Assembly: GCF_017562075.2 (NCBI RefSeq)
Contig: NC_054081.1
Location: forward strand, 13,394,528 to 13,458,527
Source: Anopheles merus
Lineage: Eukaryota; Arthropoda; Insecta; Diptera; Culicidae
Direction of reading: 5' to 3'
DNA: 64,000 nucleotides
Shown here: piece by piece, positions 25,371-37,300 of the stretch
How positions within the stretch are numbered: position 1 is the first letter of the stretch
How the letters are laid out: the number at the start of each line of letters is the position of its first letter
The notes under the pieces: model-generated
Databases searched by the model: none
The model's input: the letters and a program-made list of their open reading frames with translations, nothing else
What the model was told of the DNA's origin: nothing
Position numbers and translations under genes: made by a program

Positions 25371-28300
25371 GTGAGTGTTGCTTGGGTACGGTTTGTGATG
25401 TTCTGTTTGGGGTGGGAGGAGAGCTTTGATTTAGCTGGAATGCGTCGGAAGGGTTGGCTGATGTTTCCGAGGTCCGATGGGCTTATCGAACTCACTACTG
25501 TCTTGCATTTGAGATGGTTTTAGCTAAGCACATTTATTGCGTTGCTGGACTCTGAAGTGGCGATCGTTAGGCCTACGTCATCATCCCCGCACTCGAGCGC
25601 AAGCCGATCCAGCATGTTTAGACACACTTGTAGCATGAAGAATTCGAAAATCCTAGAACAAGCACGTGCTGCTGTTTAATAGCATTTGTGTAGCTTATTT
25701 TTTGTCTGATATTATTACAACAGCAGCTTAACTTAGTAAGGAAAAGTTTAAAAGATGTATACGATTCTAGATATATAGAAGAATTGATTTCATTCGCAGG
25801 CTATTTTTCTATTATAACGCACGCATACGTTTAGTGTCATTTTTTCTATTTATGCCTTTTAGTTCTGTTATGATGAGTTCTTTAAATGCGGGACAGATTT
25901 TACATCGTAGCTTCACAGCATTTTTTTAAATTCACTGTGCTCATTACGTACCCACCGGGAAGCGTACCAAAGCAACGATCGTAGCATCGTAAAAATGATT
26001 GAAAATTCAATGATAGATCGCTGTGAAACCTTTCCTAAAGCAAAAGAAACTAAAATTTATGGGAAATTGGGAATAGCTGTGATGCACAAAATGCTATTCG
26101 GAACGCTCTTTCAATCGGAAACGTTTGCGACCAGCTCAAGGCTAGCGTCACAAGTCACATCGAATGCAATTACAGGGCAATCCCTCATAGCGAGTTTATT
26201 GCGTTCCAGTGACTCACTCGTTATGGGAAAGACTGCGTTAGGCGGAAGGCTCTTTGCCACATAGTTTGCATGAAAAGGAAAATATCTAGTTCTAGTGTAG
26301 CTGATAAAAAGTGCCTCACAAAATTATACGACATCTTTCCACCTGGCAATAGTTTTATTTTAAGCAATTGCTTATGATCGAAGCTCTTATTGGCCAGAGC
26401 AATACGTTGATTAGATGAACGTGTGTCGTTCGTTCTTTAGAGTGAACTGAACTTTTGGTTCTTGGGGCACATCTCCCTTAGATTTGCTCGTTATGCGAAA
26501 AACTCGTATTAAGGAATATTAAGGATGTTCGTTGTGAGTGGTATTCTCATTTCTATCGAACTTTTTGTGTGCACAGGTAAAATTATTTGTACAAAACTTT
26601 ATAAAACACTACTTCGATGAACTCGAAAAAAGCAAAAAAAAAAAAAAACAGAAAATCAAATGCGAAAAAATGAAATCTGGGGTAAAAATATAGGCAAAGC
26701 ATTATAAGCATAGAACTGGACAACAGAGCTTCTGAAGAGCGTTAATATTGTTCACATGGGAAGATGGGCGCGATGTAGGCCCATATTGTGGCAGCAAGAT
26801 GGAGCGTGGATGCGTCCTCGATTAAGACCGGAATAACAGATTGGCAGACAAAGGCACGAGACTGTGAGTGGTCCTCGGATACTCCGAAGAGCAGGCCAAA
26901 ACCGCAAAGCAGTTATAGCGCCCGATAAGTAAGAAGGTGGACATTAAATTGTTAGTGGAAATCTAATAACTAAAGAGGTTTTGGACCTCTTGGGTCTCTT
27001 TCGGCTCTGTTAAGTTGTTTAGGTAACTTAAAACTTTCTACCACAGGTGCGTTAGACTATACTGGTTAGTCAAATCTGCCCTGTGGTTAGTTGTGCGGTA
27101 ACTCGGCCCTTTTTATCATCTTGTGTCAGACTATTCTAAAAGAATCGAATCTACAACATGATATTTTTATACTTTTGTTCCTTATAATTGTTAAATTAGG
27201 TTGTATAAATGGGATTTTTTAAAAGGTTATTAGTTATTTAATTCTTTGTGGTTCTCGGATAGAAATTGATTTCTATTCAGTACAGTCCTCTTGGGCTGCT
27301 ATGCTTATTGCAATGGCTTCTGCTGAGAAAATGGAGGAGTGATCAGGGAGTTTTACAGCGAATTTTGTATTATTGGAGTACTTCCCACAACCAGCATGCT
27401 TGGAATCAATCGAGCCGTCACTGAATATTTGGTTATAATTGGAGTCGTTTTGATTAATATAGTCTATTGCGAGTTTATATGCTTGTTTACGGATTGCTCT
27501 CGAGTGTTTTAGAATGGTTCAGTTTATTTTTGGAAAGCTTTGGAGGTCCATGGAGGTGGAAATAAAAGATTCACTGGACTACTTTTAGCTTCACTTCTTT
27601 TTAGCTTGATGACATACGCGGTCATACCGGCCTATAAGGCTTCCGAGAGGCGGTCATGTCGTTTGTGTTCGGAATAAGAGGTTTGAAGTATTTCTCCATT
27701 TTGTGGCTTTTAGCATGTTACGATCGTAATCGTTTCCAATCGGAACGTTATAAGCACTTATGTTCTAGTGTTAAATTTATTACATGGATACAACGCAAAT
27801 TATTTAAAAACTGATTTATAATTACAGTCGTTGAAGCTAATTTTTTTCTCTAACCACCTCCTACGAGTGTCAAACATTGTTGACTTTCAATCGAAAATAA
27901 GTGCGTTAGAGTAAAAATTTATTGCGCACTGTTAAAAGTTGATGTCTTAGGCCCGCGTTGAAAGTCTCAGTGAAAATGAACGTGAAATTTTGAGTTTTTC
28001 TGCTATATTTCAATAATTTTTTACCAGAATATGGCTTATTGTACGCCAACAGAAAGGATATTCAATTCCTCCACCTTTATAGACTAAAAAATACATATAT
28101 ATTTAATGAATTAAATGCATTTCCTTGTGTATCCCAGCATTGACATTGGTGAAAAAATCAAGTAGCTTACACCATCTGACGTATTATCAAGTGATAGAGA
28201 GCGGAGTCTAAAAAGACGATTGTTTTAAACAAGCGGAAAGTTGTTTATTGGACTTGCAAATTATGTAATACGGACCTATCTGTTACAAAATATTAAGATT

Positions 28301-31300
28301 TAAAATCAGTAATCCCTGGCTTCACCATGCGGCAGATCTCGTAGAAGATGGCAGAATACCGACACGACACGTACCATCTCTTCATTGACTTCAAAGCTGC
28401 TTATGATAGTATAACCAAGGTAAAACTAAACGACGCTATGTGAGCTCTTTTGGATTGTCGGCCAAATTGATAAGGCTAGTTAAAATGACTAAGACGCACA
28501 TCACTTTCCGGGTGAAGGTGGATGGAAAACTCTCAGGGCTTTTTGCTACCACCAAAGGTCTGTGCCAGGGAGATGGACTATTCAAATTGGCGCTAGAGAG
28601 GGGTACCCGTGACTCGAGGGTGGAGACTACGGGAACCATCTTTTATAGGTCAACCCAGATCCTGGCATATACTGATGATATAGACATCATCGGTCTGCGG
28701 CTCTCCTATGTAGCAGAAGCCTACCAAGGGATCGAGCAGGCGGCAAAGAGACTTGGATTGCAGAAAAACGAGGCAAAGACCAAACAGATGGTGGCAACAT
28801 CAGCGGCCTTACCAATAAATAATCAGAACCTACGTAGGAGTGACGTACAGATAGGTAAACGCACGTTTGAAGTCGTCCCAGAATTCACCTATCTTGGGTC
28901 AAAGGTCAGCAACGACAATAGCATGGAAGCTGAGTTGCGCGCAAGGATGCTGGCTGCCAACCGGTCATTCTACAGCCTGAAAAAGCAGTTCACCTCAAAG
29001 AACCTGTCGCGACGGACGAAGCTGGGACTATATAGTACCTATATAGTACCAGTACTCACATACGCCTCTGAGTCATGGACACTGTCCAAATCTGACGAAA
29101 CTGTCTTAGCCGCGTTCGAGAGGAAGATGCTCAAAAGGATACTTGGCCCCGTATGTGTGGAAGGACAATGGAGGAGCCGCTATAATGACGAGCTATACGA
29201 GATGTACTGCGACCTCACTGTCGTGCAGTGTATCATCAAGCTCGCCAGACTCCGGTGGGCTGGTCATGTTGTACGCATGGAAACGGACTACCCAGCCCGT
29301 AAAGTCTTTTTAGGCCGTCCACAAGGACAAAGGAGGCGTGGTAGGCCCAAATTGAGGTGTCAAGATGGCGTGGAGGTGTCCGCCATTAAGGCCGGGATAA
29401 CGGACTGGCAGACAAAGGAGCGATACCGTAAGCGGTTTCGGACACTCCAGAGGCAGACCAAGACCGCAAAGCAGTTGTAGCGCCGGATAAGAAAGTCAGT
29501 AATCCCTGGCTATCATCATATTGATATTGAGACCTTGGCACTCAAGGTGTTAATAATTGGGGAAGTTAGAACATTCATCATTACCTTACGCATTTCTTTT
29601 GCTATCTGCTTTTCTCGTGGTGAAATGTGTAAGATATGTTTGTTTCTTTGTTGTAATTAAAGCTATGGGAATTATTTGGGGACTGATGGAATATTCGGTA
29701 GCTTGTTTGTTTTGGCATAATGTTGGATGTTCCGTCTTGATGTGTAATCTTGGAATGCTATGTTGTTCTTTGATGATTATTTAGGTTTATAATGAGAGGA
29801 ATTTTGAGCCTGATCCTTCATTTTTGCTGCCAGTGTCAACGACATGACTACAGCAAACACGTCGTCCCCTGCGCTCTAGAGGGTCAAGTGCATCCATTTC
29901 GAAATCGGCCTAATTAAACCGTAACCTCCCCAACACCGGAGATCATATGACCGTTCCGGTAGTCCATGCGGCACCTCCAACCTCGATTTAATTGCCTGTC
30001 AGTAATTAGATCAAATTAGAAGTGTCTCGGTAGTAGTCGCCCGGCAAACAAGACGACCACAACAAGCGCAACGACAAAAAAACACCACTCAAACACACGG
30101 CAAAGGGACATTATCATGGGGTGCTTTGATACATTACGAAGCACCTGTCTGTTCGGTGTATATCTAATGCTAATTACTTTCCACACACGCATACACACTC
30201 CCCGCCTAGGCTCTGCGGAACTACCGCGGTGCATTTTCTCCCGATAAGATGTCCACTTTTGATTATGTATCTCGTGCTAAATGGGCAAGATAACGAGCCG
30301 GACCGAGTCAAGCGCACTCACGCGAAGCGCCACAGTGCTCTGCGGGCCGTTTGTCCGATAGAACGGTTCGTTTCTTGGAGCGTGATTCCCGTGAACCTCT
30401 GTGCTTTTTTTTCGGGTAAGCTCTTCGCAAAATAAAAACATCCGGTTTCTCCTGTGTCGGCAGGTGTCAGAAGGCACGCCCCTCCTCGGGCCATTATCCT
30501 TCGGTCTAACCTCCGCCAAGGCCCACCAGACCTTTCCGCAGTGTGCACTGTACCGTCGCGTGGCCATAATGAGCTCCCTCCCCGCGCACATCGGCATCGG
30601 CTTATCGGCAACAGCGACAACAACAACATAAGAACAAGTCTTGATTGGGTGTTGGTCAGTGGGTCGATCTGTGCGCCATTGCATCGGAGGGGGTGCTGTG
30701 TTTGATCGTTCGAAAGCAAATTGCACCCACAGGCAGTGGCAGGCATTCTAGCCGTGGCTTGCGCAACCGTTTATTACCCTTGCGGATGGTGCGAATGTGT
30801 GTGTGTGTGTCATTTGTTGGCGGTTAGACAGGAAGCGGAGTTGCAAGATAAAGGGAACTGTCTTTGCACCTTTTTGCTGCGGTCAGTGGCTACGTTATCT
30901 ACTTCCTTGCTCCCACACACACACAAACACACGTAGACACGGACACACCATTACCTTGAGACGGAGACGACGGTTTCTTCATCCTGTTGGTTAGCATTGA
31001 TATGGCCGTCTCACTTGCGCGCCCAGTAAAGTGGTAATAATTGCGAATTACCTCGCCCCACCAACACGCCAGACATCGCTCGGAGATCAATGGTTCGATG
31101 TTTCTTCGCCACGGGACACACAGACGCTCACAGACTCTCTCCCTGCAAACAGTTTGAAGTGAAGCTAGGAAGCATTAGTGCTGAATGTCCGTAGAAGACC
31201 GAAACCGACGAGTAAAGTATTCTCATTTCCGCTTTTACTAAAGCTCCTCTCTCTCTCTCTCCCACACAGAAACTCATGCAGTGGCAGCGGGCGTCAAGCA

Positions 31301-34300
31301 CAGCGGCAGCATGTCGAACCTGAGCGACATATCGGGCAACACGGCGGTACCGGCCGGTGCGCATGCCGGGCCCGGCCGCCCCCGCATGGACATTGCGGCC
31401 GTGATCGACTGCGAGAAGAGCGCTTGCCTGAGCCACCGGAAGGCGGCCCTCGAGGAGGTGCAGCAGGCGTGCGCCGCGGTCGGTGCGAACCTGCAGCTGC
31501 TGCCGTTCGAGGTGCTCGACTACCACAACGAGAACAACAACAAGCTCGAGTACTTCTACAACGCGGACGTGGTCGTGGTCGACCTGAGCGTCCAGACGCA
31601 GCAGAGCACCCTGTGCTACCTGCTCGGCGTGCGCGAAAGCTTCAAGATGAAGGAAAACATCGTCATCTACAACGACACGCAGACGGAGGCGACGCTGCGC
31701 ATGAAGATCTCGTGCGGCAACTATCAGTTCCTCTCGTACCGGCTGCACGAGAACGGCGGCGCGATCGTCACCAGCCCGCTCAAGGCGACCGGGCAGCTGG
31801 AGGAGACGGCAGGGACGGCCGCCGCAGCGTCCCAGCTCGCCCAGCAGCCGACGCCGCTGGCGGTGGCCCTGCGCCGCCTCTTCCAGGACGTCGAGATCCA
31901 GTCGAAGACGCACCTGCGCGAAAAGTTCCTCGCCGATCTGCGCAGCCTGCGCGACCAGCACGCGGGCAACGTGGAGGAGCTGCAGCGCATGCTGCGCAAC
32001 CTGCGCAAGCGGCTGGACGATCCGCAGGTCCTGTCCAAAGACATCCTGCAGACGTACATGCTCGCGCTGCGCGACGTGCAGGATTACGACGCGATGGTGC
32101 AGCTGGTGGACGATCTGCAAACGATACCGAACAAGCAGAGCTACATCAACACCGGCCACATGCACTACCTGTACGCGTTTGCGCTGAACCGGCGCAACCA
32201 CGAGGGTGACCGGGAGCGGGCGCTGCGCACCTGCACCAAGGCGCTGGAGAAGAAGGAGAACCACTTCCCGGACATGCTGTGCCTGTACGGGCGCATCTAC
32301 AAGGACATCTTCGTCGAGTCGAACCACACCGACCGGGAGAGCCTGAAGAACGCGATCATCTGGTACCGGAAGTCGTTCGAGGTGCAGCCGAACGAGTTCG
32401 CCGGCATCAATCTCGCCACGCTGCTCGTGATCGACGGGAAGGACTTTACCGACAGCGAGCTGCAGCACATCGGCATGAAGCTGAACAACCTGATCGGGAA
32501 GAAGGGTTCGCTCGCGCAGATCAAGGACTACTGGAACGTGGCGACGTACTTCGAGATCTCGGTGCTGGCGGAGAACTACGCGAAGGCGATCCAGGCGGCG
32601 GAGTGCATGTTCAAGCTGCGGCCGCCGAAATGGTACCTGAAGTCGACCATCGGCAACATCACGCTGATCGATCGGGCCCGCAAGCGCACGGAGGAGCCGG
32701 CGGGCATCAGCATCGAGCAGCAGATCTTCCAGTTCTGGATGGAGTTTTTCCTCGAGGCGACGGCGCGCGAACCGTCCAGCATGGTGCGCTTCCCGATACT
32801 GATCCTCGAGCCGCAGAAGATCTACATGCCGAGCTACGTGTCGATCCACATGGACGCGGAGCAGAAGTCGATCGACATCAGCAACGTGTGCCAGCAGCAC
32901 GCGAAGGGCACCTGCCTGAAGCTGCACGATTTCAACTTTCTCGCGAGCCAAATCAAATCGGTCAGCCTGTACAAGCGGGACGAGCGGTGCGCCTACCTGT
33001 ACGTGCACCACAACTCGGACGACTTCCAGATGTTCTTCCCGTCGGTCCAGTGCCGGCAGACGTTCTACGACCTGATCCTGCAGATGACGGCCGACCAGGG
33101 CTCGGGCTTTATCGATCTGTCCGCGGCCGAGACGACGGCGGACGAGCTGAAGTACGAGTACGACCTGGACGACGAGGGCCAGCGCATCCTGCTCGGCAAG
33201 GGCACGTACGGCGCGGTGTACGCGGCCCGCGACCTCACCACGCAGGTCAAGATCGCGGTGAAGGAGGTGTACGAGCGCAACACGCACGACGTCCAGCCGC
33301 TGCACGAGGAGATCAAGCTGCACTCGCAGCTGCGCCACCGGAACATCGTCCAGTACTGGGGCTCCAAGTCGGAGAACCAGTACTTCAAAATTTTCATGGA
33401 GCAGGTGCCGGGCGGGTCGCTGTCCGCCCTGCTCAGCTCCAAGTGGGGCCCGCTCAAGGACAGCGAGACGACGATCGCGTTCTACTCGCGCCAGATACTG
33501 GAGGGGCTCAAGTACCTGCACGACCAGAAGATCGTGCACCGCGACATCAAGGGCGGCAACGTGCTGGTCAACACGTACAGCGGCGTGGTGAAGATATCCG
33601 ACTTCGGCACGTCCAAGCGGCTGGCCGGCATCAACCCGGCGACGGAAACGTTCACCGGCACGCTCCAGTACATGGCGCCGGAGGTGATCGACCAGGGCGT
33701 GCGGGGGTACGGCCCGGCCGCCGACATCTGGTCGTTCGGGTGCACCGTGGTCGAGATGGCCACCGGCAAGCCGCCGTTCGTCGAGCTCGGCTGCCCGCAG
33801 GCGGCCATGTTTAAGGTCGGCTTCTACAAGACGCACCCGACCATCCCGGAGGAGCTGTCCGGCATGGCGAAAAACTTCATCCTGCGCTGCTTCGAGGTGA
33901 ACGTGGACAAGCGGGCGACCGCCACCGAGCTGCTGGAGGATCCGTTCCTCTGCGAGTGAGTGACCCGAGTGGCATAGAGGGGGTTTTTATTATTACTATT
34001 ATTTTAAATAACGTCACTGTTTTGCTTTTCCCCAATAGGAAACACAAAAAGATGCGCCCCTCGTTCAGCAGCAGCAGCACGATCAGCGGACTGCCCCATC
34101 CGGGCGCTAGCGAGTTCTCCCGCAGCGTCAGCATGCCCGCCGACCGGCACAACTCGAAAACGCTCACCACGCAGGAAAGCTCGGCCAGCTGCAACACACC
34201 CACCTTCAGCTCCGAAACCGAGTAAGTGACGCAGCCGTTCAGTTTTTTTTTCTCTCTTCACCCTCCCAGCAAGCTTGCTCCCCTTTTGCTTGTAGTAGTG

Positions 34301-37300
34301 TAGTGCTTTCGTCTTTCTTTCTAAATTAGTTGTTTTTTTATGTTGTATTACTTGCTTTCTGTTATTTATTTTTCCATATTCTCTAATTTTTCCATCGCTT
34401 TCGATGATTTGATTATTGTTTAATGCGCCATTTCCCCCATTAAAGATTGGTTCATTTAGAAATGGGGCACTTTGTTTGAATTATAGTGGTGCTCCCAATG
34501 GGCAAAAATGGAATCTTTTGAACAGTGTTTTGTTCACAAGAGAAAACACTACACTTTGTCAAATTTGCATGCAATTTAGTAATTTCCGCTCCAATATATT
34601 CGACATGCAAAAGGAGAAGCGAAATCTGGTTGTGCACAACTATTTGTCTAAGCCATTAGTGTCATCTTGGGAGCTGGCAAAATGGTGAGGTTGCCCAAGT
34701 CAAGTCGACTGATGCACGAGTGATTTGAAAGTAAAAGAAGACACGGACGACTGTCGTGAGCTGCAAACTAAGCGACGTAGTGGAAATGTGAATCATAAAA
34801 TACGATTTGTAAAATTCAGCCTAACCCAAACATCTCGGACTACGATTTGGTCAAACATCTTAACGCCGCTCTACTGTACGGCGATTCCGACTCCGAGAAG
34901 GTTTTAAGTGTTTTCGAGCCAGTAAACATCTAAATCGCATCTTGAAACGACTAACAATCACCAGAAACCGGGCTCGGAAGCTGTACGATCAGGTGCTGAC
35001 CAATCCGCGTGGCTGCATTTTGATGGATGATGAAGCCTACGTGAAGGTCGATTTCAAACAAATCCCGGGCTTAGTGACATTTTGTTTAGCACCCAACTCT
35101 TGATTACTCACTTGGTCACGACATTTTGTGTCGGTGATAATCACGGCATTCTTGGAATATACTTGGCGTGTGGTTCTAAGCAGTAAAACTGAGCAGCAGA
35201 GCGAGAAACCATGCACATTTTGTTTCTTGGAACCTCTCGCATGCACTGCATATCTCCGATGACTATCGGGATGATCACTGACTGGTCATGTCGCGACCAA
35301 GTGCAGCTCATGACGCTGACTTTTTTTGCCGAAATTTGTCATGACACAGTAAAAAAAAGTCATGACATAGCGACTGACCAAGCGTTGGTCGCAAAAATGT
35401 CACGAAGCATGCATTGATCACACCAATCGCTTTGAGTATCACCTCTGATTATCACAATTGAGTACGTGACGCTGACATGGATTTTGTTTTTGTAAGATTT
35501 TTTTTATGAAATTGGCAGTGACATTTTGCAGCACTGCCTATGATTCATCCAAACCACCATTTTTCAGTTGGATCAATGCAAAGTGCCCCATTTCTAAATG
35601 ATCTAAGCCTCAACTCACACCCGTTTGTGTGTTTGTATTTTACCTATTTGCGTTCGTCGTTAATAATCTCTGCTTTTCTTGTTTTTTTCTTTCTCTCTTT
35701 TTTTCTTTCATTCTCACGCGGCCACTACACGTGTTTTTTTTTGTCTTCTTCTTCTTCTTCGTGTTGTACTCTTATCAAACAATGTTTATTTACAAATTAT
35801 ACATTTACCACGCGATACTACTGTCGTGTTGATGTTGCTCCATGTTTAATTGGTTTAATTTTTGCTCATGCACACAACAACTACACATACAACAACAATT
35901 TCATTGTTTTCTTTGTTTTGCCCAAACATCGTTCCCTTCCGTACAAATATTTACCGTTTCATGTATGTGTGTTTTTTGCGCGTGTTTGGTATTTGCCTTT
36001 TGCTATTATTTTTCTCCCACCCTTTTGTATTTGTCGCTTGCTCAAAATTCATCCTCCGGGGTTTAATAAAAACGCGTTCAATATCGAACACGGCCCTCCG
36101 CCTGGTCGCATAACAAATAAAAATAAACCAATTTGTCGATAACGTGTTTCGAAAACGTGTTCTCGCGCGTGTTATCGGGCTCTCCCATGCGGGTGCCCTT
36201 TATCAGAGCGTCATCGATACCGCCGCTGAACGCTACGATCGGCGTCCAGACGGCAAGCCGGTCGGTGACCGAGCGGAAAAACAAACATTCGTTCCAGCTG
36301 ACGCCGATCAAGATGCCCAAGCACGGCATCAGCAGCATCGGGTAAGTCGTGGAAGGGGAGGGGGGCGGGGTGGAGGTGGTTGAGATTCCGCACCGCACGC
36401 GGGACAAAGTTGGACTGACTCGTGGACATTTATTCGGTAGCTGTGTGGGTACGTCGTGGGCACTCAATAGCTAATCGTGAGGTTCGCCGTTTGCATTTGC
36501 AGAAATCTCGCGGAAACGCCCTCACTGGAGATGGATTCCGCCGAACAGACGTCGACCGTGTTCCAGCTCAATCGGCGCAGCTCCTCCGGAGGTTTGCTGT
36601 CACCGGAGGTGAGAGACATTTTCCTCCTTTAGTTTGCTTTTTTGGGAATTTTATTTTGAAAAATATATTTATTCCTATTTTACTAGATTGATATTACGAC
36701 GTCGACCGCGAGCAAGCTGCCGCTGGCGGGCGAAGCGAACGAGAGCGACGGCTTCTACCTGCTGAAGAAGGACTCGCAGCGGCGCCAAACGCTCGACAAG
36801 GTGCTGTGCCACGACGTCACCAAGATCTGCGAGCTGTGGCTGACCAAGATCGAGCCGGACGCGAACCAGGAGCTGGCGATCACGCGCGACCACCTCGTGA
36901 TGCTGCTGAACGGGCTGCGCAAGTACATTGCGGAGCAGCGCACCGACACGCTCGAGCAGGCGATCGCGCAGCTGAAGGAGCAGCCGAACTTCAACGACAT
37001 CGCGATCGTGCAGCTGCATCTCGCGCTGTACGCGTTCCAGAACACGGTCATCACGGTGCTGCGCTCGCACAACATCAAGCCGCACTGGATGTTCGCGCTG
37101 GAGAATCTGGTGAAGAGTGCGGTGCACGCGGGCATCACCATCCTGTCGCCGAAGCTCGGCGCCAACCTGGCCGGCAACGCGCCGAACGACGACGAGTACG
37201 ACGAGGAAAGCAACGAGCTGGGCGGGCAGGCGGGCCCGGCGCCGCCGGCCGCCCGTGCGCCCCTGGTGAACGGGCGGTTCGCGCCAGCAGCGGCGCGGGA

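Larger units (their letters stand above)
25371..31269 (+). other. ASK1 intron 1 (5.9 kb)
   Basis: AT-rich with no further supported exon. It carries a decayed RTE tail (26750-26934) and a 5'-truncated RTE copy (28322-29495). The GC-richer part from 29.8 kb to the acceptor has CA/GT runs and ends in a CT-rich tract and CACACAG. This part could contain an alternative promoter for the downstream ATG, but nothing proves it. Confidence 0.6.
34222..36206 (+). other. ASK1 intron 3, carries a Tc1/mariner-type element
   Basis: A 2-kb AT-rich intron. More than half of it is one DNA transposon (34459-35594). The remainder is T-rich sequence without features. It ends TTTATCAG. Confidence 0.8.

Noticed and set aside
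31128..33836. 902-codon open frame on the minus strand, and a 511-codon frame on + (32279-33814)
   Set aside because: Both are shadows of the GC-rich ASK1 exon 2, dominated by Arg, Leu, Ala, Val and Gly. The kinase frame is unmistakable.
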